Shown: piece by piece, positions 23,556 through 34,400 of the stretch | Position numbering within the stretch: the stretch's first letter is position 1 | Layout: each line of letters begins with the position of its first letter | Assembly: GCA_000310025.1 (NCBI GenBank) | Contig: FN649743.1 | Span: 2,229,085-2,293,084, forward strand | Direction of reading: 5' to 3' | Length of the DNA: 64,000 nt | DNA from: Ectocarpus siliculosus | Taxonomy: Eukaryota > Sar > Phaeophyceae > Ectocarpales > Ectocarpaceae | Position numbers and translations under genes: made by a program | Notes under the pieces: model-generated | What the model was told of the DNA's origin: nothing | The model's database searches: none | The model's input: the letters and a program-made list of their open reading frames with translations, nothing else

Positions 23556-25785
23556 CTTGTTCCTTCTTCCAAATCGAGCAAATTGTAGTGGTTGAAGTAT
23601 GCGAGACGGGGCACAGCACAGCAGTTGGGACTATACTTCTCGGCACTGCTGGTGCTGTGATTCGCCCACACGTTGGTGAACCTTTCCAAAGCGAACTAAA
23701 ACATGCGACATGATCGACGACGAGGTTGGATGAAACGGGGTGCAAGGCACAGGGTATATCCAGACCAATGTAAGACTCGGTAGGTGAGAAAAGCTACGAC
23801 TTCTGCGGTAGTTCCCCGTATTAGTTTTGTATTCTCCTGCGCGGTACTCTCCGGCGGGGTTTCCGGTCATTAAATCTTGGCTTTGTACTGGAGGTTGGAT
23901 GGGGCCTGCTGTCCCAGCCGGTTGACCCTTTTTTCTTTTGTGCTTCACCACGGGTCTTGTTTCCCAGGAGTTGTGACTTTAAGGCGCAAGTACCAGGTCT
24001 GTGCAGGTACGCTATCTCTCTGGTGCTTCTTCGGTCATGTGCGAGACACGGGGTGCCAGGTACGAGCAGAGGAGAGTAGTGCACGATAGAGGGGGATAGA
24101 GCACAGATATGTGGTAGCTATGATGCCGTCTACGACCGTCTACGGCCGTATCTTGTTTTTCTCAGAGAGATGCCTGTCCTGTTTTTCTCAACGCTCCCAA
24201 CAACGGGTACAACAACAACGGGTAAAAAGAGGGGGGGCGGGAGTGCAACCTTCACATATGTGGGCGCTAGGATTACTTCCGCAACGGCAAGGTCTGGCAC
24301 GCTCCACAGCACGTCGAGGCATCCAACCTCTGGCGCTACACACCGATCAAATATGCCTCGGGCCACGGCGTCCGTGATCTGTGCAGGTCCACGAGTGCGG
24401 TGCAATCTATATTTACACCTCCGCCACGGCCCACAACCAAACTCACCAGCACATGCTCCAACAAATGCGACCGCCGCGACGGTGCAGATCGCACGGCGTT
24501 TCCAGACCCAGGCCCAAGTTGACGAGCAAGATGCCTCATTCGCCGGAGGAGGGGGCGCTTCGCCCGGCACCTCCCCCGTGTCCCTTTCCGTGTTCCCTTT
24601 GGCCCTGTGTTGCCGCCTGGACTTCGCGCTGGATCTCGGGCTCATGACAGTTTGGATCCGCGCAAAACAAGCGCGCTCTCCACCAAGCCGCAAATCGCAG
24701 AGCGCGCCCGAATCGCGTGGAGGAACCCGTGCGCAGCACGGTCCTTGCAGCAGCCGTCGATTCCTCTTGTTTCCTTCGAGCGCGCGCACAGCAGTCCACT
24801 CTCTCTGTTGTGGGCAAACAGAGGTGGACAGGTGGCGATGTGGGAGAGAGCCAGCAGAAGGGGGGTCGCGAACTTTACTTGTTTCACCGCGTTTTTTTTT
24901 TCAGTCTTGGGCCCCACCACACAACCAGGCCAGCTGCTTGAGCCCGGCCGCAAACCAAACCATAGGGAGAGACAACGCCCCCATGGCGGCCCCTTCTTCG
25001 GGACGACAGAGTCGGACTCTTTGTACTTTCTACGAGAAGGTATGGTGTGCCATGTGCGGGTAAAACCTGAAGACCAAACATGCGTCCAGGAAATATAAGA
25101 GGGAGAGCGTCATGAAGGGCAGACAACAACACCGTGTTCGCGAGCACAGCTGTGTAGTCGCAGCGTACCGTCGGACGTCGTATGGACTCTTACGACCATG
25201 TAGTTTCTCTAAGGGTCTTGATCATTGTTTTCCCGCGTTTTATGTGAGTTATGATAGAGAACTATGTACTGCACAGAGAACGGAGAACGGAGAGACCCAA
25301 CGAGCGAAGAGAACCCGTTTGTTCTCTCTGCCGATGCGTTCTTTATTGAGTCGCCATGTTGATGTGGTCTCCAGCGTTCAAGAAAGTGGCGCTCTCTGGC
25401 CTACCTTCCTGTACATCAGTGTGTAGGGCAACGTATTTCGTACGCACAAGTACATGACACGTGTGTTATCCCACACATATCGTATGGTACAACAGCAGCA
25501 GCCTCTTGCGACACTCGCACACGGCCTTGTGTGCACCATTTTTTTTTTTTGGTCTTCACTTCAAGTCAGCGCTCACAGCACTACCTGTAGTGCCTTTTAC
25601 TCCAACCCGTGGTCACACAGAAGGACTCCTCTCTCCCCTCCCCTCCTGCTGTACGCTGCCTTCGATTTTTAACGCGAGAAGAGTTCAGCACTCTCTTCCC
25701 TCTGTGCACACAAGAACTAGCGCTATCCACTCGGCCAGGAGCGGAAGCGAGAGAAAAACTCGCTTTTTAAGAAAAGCTCGCTTAC

Positions 25786-25862
25786 GCCGGGATTCGAATC
25801 CCTGACCTGACCTCTACAAGGTTTCGAGGACACCAACTAGACCACCGGGGCGACCGGCTCTC
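25786..25862 (-). repeat. tRNA-like sequence (A-box/B-box), probably tRNA pseudogene or SINE head
   Basis: Read on the minus strand, TGGTCTAGTTGG fits a tRNA A-box and GGGATTCGAATCCC fits the T-arm/B-box at about the right distance. The 5' and 3' acceptor segments do not pair over seven bases, the T-stem is imperfect and the anticodon arm has an oversized loop. I therefore do not call a functional tRNA. Confidence 0.4.
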
Positions 25863-26110
25863 CATCTAAATACGTATGAATATTTTAATGAGGTGTCAAG
25901 TACTTGTTGCCTACTTCCCTGCAGCTGTAGCACCCACCCCATCGGCACCAGCACGCATGGTAGCCTCTTGTGAGCGCACGGTGGCCGTGACGGTGGTGTG
26001 CAAGTGTGCAAGGCTTGCCCCGCTTCATCGTTGCGTCCAAACGGCACAATGTGCCTACTTTTGCGCAGAGCCCAGCTGGCACAACCTTCGCGGCGCGACG
26101 TGTTTACGTG

Positions 26111-26194
26111 TAGAAGCCGAAATCAAACCATTATTTAGACTAGTCGGCGCTGAGTAGTCTGTTGACCAGTCTAATGGTTTGATTTCGGCTTCTA
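26111..26194. mobile_element. MITE-like element, 84 bp, family 1 copy A
   Basis: Starts TAGAAGCCGAAATCAAACCA and ends with its reverse complement (TGGTTTGATTTCGGCTTCTA). The inner parts (TTAGACTAGTC / GACCAGTCTAA) also pair, so nearly the whole element folds into a hairpin. It encodes nothing. A rearranged relative is at 52874-53066. No target-site duplication was confirmed. Confidence 0.8.
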
Positions 26195-27236
26195 TAATAA
26201 AAGTGTTGACTTTTTGGCTTTGGGCAAACATCACGGGATTGAATATGGGAGCCGGATTTCGCCTGGGGCCGTTTTGTGGAAATGGAACGAGATGATCCGA
26301 CACCCCTGTGGAGTTTGTGCGAGCATCGCACGGGCGAACGAAAATTGTGACGGGACAGATGTTTACGCGGGCGGCGTCCGCCAATTGGCTGTCTTTATTC
26401 CGCTTGGCGCCTACGTGGCGTCTGGCTCAACTTTCTAGTTTTTGAGTTGACAAAAACGCACGCCCCTTTCGAGGGCACGCAACGAAAACCGCCGCTCCAC
26501 CGCCAGCCGGGGAGGTGCAACCAGTGATCATCCCACGCCCACAGCAGGATGAGACCAGCAGCCCACACTGGGCTATGCAGTTTCGCAACCGCAATCCACG
26601 TTCGAGTTAGATGATTACCAGGCTACAATTCACATTGCCCAACGCAGTTTGTGTGCAACGGGCAGAGGCGAAAATCATCCAAGGACGCTCTACACTTTTC
26701 CGAGTCTATCCAGGGCCACCGCAGATCACTGACCGACCTTCCCTGCGTGAACCAGCGGCGTCATTTGTAGTCACGACCTGAGGCGCTCGCATGCGGTGAA
26801 CAGCAGTAGTGGGACTCCACTGATGGTACGGAGCTCGAGCAAAATGGCATCCGGAACGCTTCCAACGCTCACGCTACAGGCCTGCTCATCATCTCTGCGA
26901 ACAAAATCACACAACGGATTTTATGTATCAACAACTTGTTCATCTTGTCTGTCAAGTTGCAAGCCTGTCACTCGTATTCTAGCCCTTCGCAAAAGCACAC
27001 AAGCCTTGAGCAGCGCGATTTCACGTTTACGTTCTTAACGCGATACATTTCAGATCGAACCATCTGCGAGCCAAAAAGATGAAAGATCGACTTCATCAAA
27101 GGAGAGGAACCAGGTTGTTCGATGAATCGTCGAACTTGCAGAGTATTATTTGCCGTGCACGTACGGTATCATGGTATGCAAGGTATTGCTGCCTTTCGTG
27201 CGCACATTACGTACTTGACCACATACAACACCTTCA

Positions 27237-30200
27237 TTGGCGCGGCGCCGTTCGTACAACGTGTGCAACGCATTTGTCGTACAGGGGTCTTGCAGATACG
27301 GAGCCAGCTGCCGCTTCACCCACGGCACCTCAGACAGCCGTGAGCTAAGAGCGGATGGTGCCGCTGGCGAGACACAAACGCCAAGACAAGCGAGACCGAC
27401 GGCTTCGACGAGCTCCAAGGAACCGTGCAGGTTCTTCGCGAAAGGTAAGACCTTCGTACCAATTAAATAGGTACGGGGCTCCGAGAGCCGGCCAACCATG
27501 CATACACCGTGTCTAATTCACAGCAGTGTTCGAGCCGATAGAGGTGTCGAAGTAAGTTCTTTTTTTTTAACCCCCCTACACCCGCCACACGCTTCCACCT
27601 CACCCGCGTCGCCCCCTTCCCACCCCACATTACCAACAACGGCTACCGTTGTGTATCCACATCCCCCGCCCGTCCGAAACGACGTGAACCGCACGCCGTC
27701 GCAGGCAAATGCGTCAGGGGCGCCAGCTGCCGTTTCCTTCACTCCGCCACCGGCTCAGACGACTCCTCCCCTGCCGCCGCGGGCGATGGAGACGAAACGG
27801 GCCGCCGCCCTCGCAGCAGCAGCGGCAAGGCCACCCCCAACGGTGGCTGCGCAGAGGGGGACGAGGACAGAGGACGGACTGTGACCACCGCGAAACGCCC
27901 GGCTCGTCCTTGCCCTTCGCCCGGCCGTAAGCCCTCCTCCGCCCCCGCCGCTGCGGTTGCTGGAGACTCGCGGGTGAGGCCGGAAGGCGTTTGCGTGAAG
28001 CGGGGTTATGCCGGGTGTTCCTCGTCGAAAAGGAGTGGTGGTAGCAGCGGTGGCGACGAGGTGGCCAGGAGACTGCAGCGGTCGTGGACCGACATCGTCA
28101 CCAGTGAGTGCTTCTTCGGCGAACGAACAAGCGGTACATGCTCGTGTTTGTGGTTGCGCAGTCTAGTATGACGCTGCTGTGCTCTCGGACCTCCTCTTGT
28201 TTTTCTTTGCGGAGCCGGAAGCGACGGAGTGGTTTCGCGATTTGGGTGGTAGACTACCGCAGTTATCTCCCTCTTTAGTACCGCAAAAGAGACGGAGAGA
28301 CGGCACCCCCCCCCCTAGACCAAATTTCAAATCTCGATTGCTCCACAACCAAGAGCGTTTTTGAAAAATCTAAAACAATACTGTAGTGGTTTTTGAAAAA
28401 TCTCGTGGAGGGCGTTCCGTAAAGGTATCGGGCTCTTTCAACACCCCCATTGGTTGTGGTGCAATCGACCTTTGAAAGTCGCTCTAGGGGGAGGGTGCGA
28501 TCTCTCCGCCTCTTAGTTACGGTAGGTTACGTGGCTTCGGTATTTCTTTTCCGGGAAGGAAGTAGAGCATGTTTACCGAACCGCGCTGTTGAGTACGAAG
28601 CTGTGGTTACTATGATGCGTTGTTACAGTTCCGCGGGCTGCGAATCATCACGGGAATAGTCTTGCTGCACCCGTGTAGCCCCCCCCGCCCCCTCCTCTGC
28701 CACCAACAACGGAGCCACGTGCGTAATTCTTGGCAGCAGGCAGTATCGACGGATGCTGCACGGCGACCCCCCCCCCCCGGCTCACCGACAACGCCCCATA
28801 CCCCCACCTACATTCCACGTTACGCGTTTTATGCAGAGGATGTCCCGATGGACGCCGGTGGCGGCACCGCGAGCCCCGCCAGCACCGCCATCACCGAGAG
28901 CGGAAGCAGTAGCGAGGAGAACGACAATGACGCCGAAGAACCCATCGCGCCGGCCCGGCGTAAGTTGGCTGCGAACGCGGCCGACAAGAGAGATAGAAAC
29001 ACCGCTCGAGCAGCCGCCGCCGCCGCCGCCGCGGACACCTCCGCTCCCGCGCCCGGCGCCGCCGCCCCGTTGGACCAGCGTCGGACGCAGCCCGCCGGAG
29101 GAAGTGATAGTGGCGAAAGCGACGGGAAGGGTAAGCAGGCGAAGCAGGCGTGCGTGTTCTTCGCTCGCGGGCGGTGTAGGTACGGGGACCGCTGCAGGTT
29201 CTCCCACGATGCCGTCGAGGAAACGCCGGCAGCAGGAGGGGGGGCGCGGGGAAGCCATGGCGGCGGCGGCTCTGCGGGGAGGAAGGAAAAGGTATAGTGG
29301 CCACGCTCCGACCCGTTCACGATTAACCAGCTTTCGCAGCAGTGATGTGGAGAGACGTTCGGTTGGGGGCAAGCAATAGATAACAGACGGTAAGGTTTTG
29401 GGTACAAGAAGGCGACAATACACGGCAAGGTTAGGCCGTGAAGCGTAAGGATGGAGTGTTTACTTTGGCCGTGACAACAAAATTGAGGCACATACACATG
29501 AAGCGAAGAGTTGCGAGGCCGCAACATGACTGCCGCTGTTGCTACCGCAGCTGAACTGGCTTGCTTCTGGGGCACGAGGAAGCCATTGTCGAGCAGACCG
29601 TACAAATAAACATGCGGCGGATCACGAAAATGTGTGACAGCCTGACCGGCTCTCTCGGCGGCGGCGTGGATCTGCAAGTTAGCCCGACATAAGAGGTGTG
29701 GCCAACCATGAAAGTTTTTGCCTCCCGTAGCCACGAACCGCCCGTCATCGACCCACCGTTCATCGTTGGCGTTGGATGTTGTGTCTTGTCGTGCGGCAGA
29801 GGGGCGTGGCGAGCGAGCCATCATCCCACGAGAGCGAGGGCTTCGGCGAGGACGAGGTGGCCGCTAGGGAAGCGGCCCTCGACGAGGCGGAGAAGATTCA
29901 GGTAAATGAATCGCGTCAATCGGTGCGGGTGCTCGACACGTTCGATCGACGTCGCGGGAGGTTTTGATCCTGTTTTGAGGCACTCATGGTTGGAAGGGTG
30001 AACATCGTCGGAGGCGTTGCGTGTTTGCACATCGGCATCGGTTTCACTTCCTGATACATTGTTAAGTCAACCGGAAGGCGAACCTTTCTATGTGAACGTT
30101 CTGGTTTATATATATAGAGAGTTTTTGAACTCAACTACGGCTATGCTTGGTCCATCACGAACGATATTATGTTGCTACCGCGGTGTTGGGCTGTCGTTCA

Positions 30201-31435
30201 ACGCCCCCCGCCCCCGCCCCCCCCGTCTCTGTCGGATGGATGACGACTGGGCAGTCTCGAAGCGCGGAGTGCGGCATCTGCCTCGAAAAGGTGCGAAAGC
30301 TTGGGAAGGTGAAGGACAGGGTCTTCGGCATCCTCGTGAGCTGCAGGCACGTCTACTGCCTCGGCTGCATTCGGGAGTGGCGAGACAAGGTACACAGTTA
30401 GTTGTCGTTTCCCCTATCCTCGCCCCTTTCTGGCCCTCAATCCACGTCTTTGAGCAGGGGTGTGCCCTTGTCCGAGGATTGAAGTGATGATTATTCTGCT
30501 GCACTGGGACCGATGATTGTGTTGGGCACGTGTGTTATCTCAGTCAGTTGTACATCAGGGCATGAATGATACTATCTTCTTGTTTTTTTTATTTTCCGTT
30601 GCGCTACTACGCAGCAGTACAACATTACAAAACCGTTTGCGGAGTACTTTTTTTACGAGTCAATCGATTCTGCCGTCCAGTCGTTTTGTCCGCCTGGGTA
30701 GCATCGTGTTGCACGGAACGGTGATGTTGTTCTCGCTGTCTGCTGGAAAACGATATGCGTGAGGTACAGCAGTAGTACAGCAGTAGATGTGCGTTCTATT
30801 GGTTCTTAGCTAGTGACTCCATTGAGATCGGCGATCATATTTGACATCGTGATAGCACGCACACTGCTGCGGGGTTTTTGTCCAAGCCCGATTGATCCCT
30901 CCCTCCACGGCACGCAACTTGTCGGTGCCCAACAGGCTGGAATTGAGACGGGTCGTTCCGCGATTCTCGGCCTGATTGTTGTTGAGCGATCGGAGTTTTT
31001 GTACCAGCCTCAGCCGGCCCGAGACGGTGTTCCTTGCTCGGCATACTTTTACGTTGTGCAGGGCGGGGGTGCTTGACAGCCCAATATCGTATGGCATGGC
31101 ATGACATGGCACGTGTACCGCCCTCAAGGGTAGCGCTACGGGGAGTATTCGCGTTCCGACGCGGCGAGTACATCGAAAAATTCATTCATCACTCTCTTCT
31201 TTTTTTTTGCTTTTTTTCTTCGTATTTTCGCCTTTTTTTTTCTCTTTCCGCCACTCGGGCCGCCTTCCTTCGCCGTTTTGTCCAGAGCGACAACCACGCG
31301 TGCCCGGAGTGCGGCCTTACCTCGTCGCTCGTGATACCGAGCAAGACTCTCGTGACGGACCCCGATAGAAAAAAACGCCTGGCGTTGGAACTCCGTCAGT
31401 CTCCAAGGGGCACGCCTTCCGTCCGCCGTCTCTAA
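27237..31435 (+). CDS. Makorin-like E3 ubiquitin ligase (CCCH fingers + RING)
   Basis: Exons 27237-27444, 27705-28103, 28837-29291, 29800-29901, 30255-30389 and 31286-31435 join in frame to 482 residues. CCCH finger 1 is CNAFVVQGSCRYGASCRFTH. Finger 2 (CRFFAKGK / CVRGASCRFLH) is split by an intron. Finger 3 is CVFFARGRCRYGDRCRFSH, within a Ser/Ala/acidic linker. The segment DEAEKIQSRSAECGICLEKV is the typical makorin lead-in to a C3HC4 RING: CGIC, SCRHVYCLGCIREW, then CPECGLTSSLVIPSKTLV in the last exon. Makorins bind RNA through CCCH fingers and transfer ubiquitin through the RING. Unlike animal makorins, all fingers precede the RING and none follows it. The first exon opens with TTG at the expected Met position. 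No ATG or AG acceptor lies between the preceding in-frame stop (27216) and finger 1. A 5' exon, or a sequence difference, may be missing. Confidence 0.85.
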
Positions 31436-34400
31436 TTAGCACCCCGATCATGTCCAGACGGTGAGATTTCGGCGAGTGGCAGTTTTTTTTTTTTCCGTGC
31501 CACCGCTGCTTTTGTCGTTGTTGTTCCAAGCAAAAAAGGGGTTCCCTCGAAATCAGAACGTTTCTCACGGTGGTGGCGTGTCCCACGCCGTCGCCATCTG
31601 CAAGTGTGGTGGGTCTCACGCAAGTGTGGTTGGGTCTCACGCAAGTGTGATTGCGTGGCTCCGCTCGGTTGCAAAGACGTTGTCGAATCAGTCCGTTCAC
31701 GGCCGTCCTGACGTGATTTTCGCGTGGTGCGCTCGCACACCGCCGTTCCCGCCACGATGCGTCGAATGCGAGTTGTTTTTTTACCAGGGTCCCGAGCTTT
31801 GTACTGTACCAATTGATAACACCCCCCTTTGTTGGTACTCGTTGTTGTTTTGATGTTGGCGACGGGAGGCAGTTTTTTCTGTTTTTTCCCAGAGCGTATG
31901 CTTCTAGTCGTTCGCATGCATATTGTAGGGTTTGTGCTTCTTGGTGGGTAACGGGTGAGAGTGCGACCGATACTATTGTTGGGCAGAAGTCCCCGAGGTG
32001 AAATCGACTCTTGGTTTGGGCATCTCGCCGGCTTCGAACGAGTCGCCGGCTTCGAAGGTGGCGACTTGGAGGACAAATTTTTTAGAAGCGAATGTTCAAC
32101 CCGCCCCCCCCGCGCCGCTTCTCTCCCGTACGTTGTTGTTGTTGTTGTTGTTGTTGCCCACGGGGTCCCTCTGGCTCTTCGTGGTGCTTGACGATCATCG
32201 CGCGTTGACGGGATGCCCCTGCATCTTCCCATATTGCTTGTTGGCGCCTGGCAGCTTGACCGGGTGGCATCGTGCGCACCTACTACTCCCCCACCTTGAC
32301 AGTACTCGAGTGTGTGCGTACATATGACATTACTCAGGAAAACGATACTCAGTAAATTTAAAGTGCAAGATTTTGGTTTTGCTCACACCTTCGCGCTAGC
32401 TATGAACCCCCCCCCCCCCGGCCGTGTTATTCATGTCTTTCGCGCTTCGGTGAGAGTTGGAGCAGTGCAAGCGTTTTTGCACTGCGGTCGTACTTCGATT
32501 GTTCCCAAGCGCTTGACTGCGGAGGCTTAGCTTCGTCAGAGAGGGGGCTTAGGAGCGCCAAACCCAACTGGTATATTGTAGGCCGATCTTCCTTGACCTA
32601 ACCTTTGAAGGTGGTTGACGATAAGGAATTCACTTTCAACCCCCCCCCCCCTCCCCCACCAGCACGGGGCAGCTTGTTGCTCGCGCACGCGAACCGCCGA
32701 GCAACGAGTTTGAGGAGACAGCTCCCTGCGTCCCCTTTTGTAGTGTTGCTGGGATCTCGAATGGTCTGTGTGAAGGTTTTATTTTGGCAACAGCGGGAGG
32801 CGCGGCGGGGCACTGCTCAGCATTACTATTGCTGTTGTTGCATGAGCTGCTGCTGCCTTGGACGTAACCTAGGTGTTGGTTCAACCACCGGCAAGAACGG
32901 GGGTGGGTGGGTGGGGGGGAGCGTGCCTTGCGGGCCAAGGCGTTCGTAAAGAAGTTTTTGTTCATTGAGGCGACAAGTCGATGCGTGGGGGCTGGAGATG
33001 CTTGTCAATTCCCTCTTTCGTGTTGATCTGTGTAGCAGGGTGGTAATAACGTGGTACACGTAGGTAGCCCTGTACTTTTCACGATTGGGTGTGATCGTCG
33101 AGTGCAATTGTTGCGCTCCAACCTACCCAAACAACTCACTTCCTTTTTTGCTAGGTGGTTCGGAACTGGACCATTTCACTTAGCCGGGAAGGTGCACGAT
33201 GGGTGTGCTCACCCACACACGGATCGTAGGTGGTTCATGAGGCTTTCCAAGCGTAAATCACAAACGACATAGAGCGTGTGTCCGGTTTTTTGGTAGTTGG
33301 TGGTTGGTGTGCATCCATGTCTATCTAGGCTTGCGCTCTGTGGTGGTGGTGTGTGGTTCAGGGCAGAAACTCGAGGAATAGTCTATATAATAGCACGCGG
33401 CCAACGTTGAGTGCAACCTCGACCGTGGCTATTTCGCTATGGTGTTGCCGTGGGTGTGCATGGGGTGGTGCTGTCGAAGCGCTCGAGCTACGGTAGTGGA
33501 CTACTATTAGTTGCAGGGTAGCTAGGGGTAAAGTTAGCCCGGCTGCTGTGGAGATGTAATTGCGTGGGTGCCGGCGGGAGAAAGAAGATGTTTGACGACC
33601 AATGATACATACAATCCAAAGCCACTATTTAATTTTTTCCCGTTAGGATTTATTTTTCGTCGTTTCGTCACACCGTCACACGAGAAATCCAATCCGTTTC
33701 CGAAAGGATCAAAGGAAACCGGGCCTCGGATTGGAGGCAGCTCTGCAGAGCAGGGCAATTTTGATACGTACAATCCGAAGCCACCGGCGACGTAGCAACA
33801 AGAGTCCAGGCTTTGACGGCAACAGGACGTGCTGAGCCACTCGAGTGCGAGAAAAACGCCCACACCCCGGCCTTCATAAGCTTCCACTGGGAGCAACTAC
33901 TGTTGATGTTCGTAGCTAGCTGAATACCATGGTATGCACGACTACTTCTGCAAAACAGTCAAATCACGTCGTCCATGCGAGACGTCGGGTTCCCTAGCCA
34001 GCAGGATTCTAACGAAGGGTTAGCGTAGTCTCTCCAGCTGGTACTGAGAAGGATGAGAGGAGCCCCGCCAACCGCCACCTTCCTACTGTAGAACGACATC
34101 TCCAGGTTGTTATTGCGGCGGTGGGACCATCGATGATCGTCTCGTGCAGTCTGTTCCGGCAGTTCCGGGGTCATGACTGGCTGTAGGGACGTCATTGGCA
34201 TCGGGAGCTTTCTCAGTTGTGCTGCAGAGGAGGGAGAAAGAGAGCTGCAACATGCGCCAGTTCGTCCATTCGTCGAGCAGGCTCACGAATGAAGAAGCGA
34301 TCGTAGATTTAGTCTACAGTCTAGCACTCAGCAGGTTGGATATCCAGGTATGTAGTTCCCGCCGAACACACACGATTCAAGCCTGACCCTTCACCCTAAC

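Larger units (their letters stand above)
23556..27236. other. Divergent intergenic spacer between SET and makorin genes
   Basis: It should hold both promoters. At 24130-25063 open frames of 297 residues (plus) and 219 residues (minus) overlap. The minus one has a hydrophobic stretch, but neither has a recognisable domain, so I do not call a gene. The tRNA-like segment at 25786-25862 and the MITE at 26111-26194 are listed separately. The 5' exon of the makorin gene may lie near 27070-27160. Confidence 0.5.

Noticed and set aside
25786-25862. Functional tRNA gene
   Set aside because: A-box and B-box are present, but acceptor, T-stem and anticodon arm do not fold properly.
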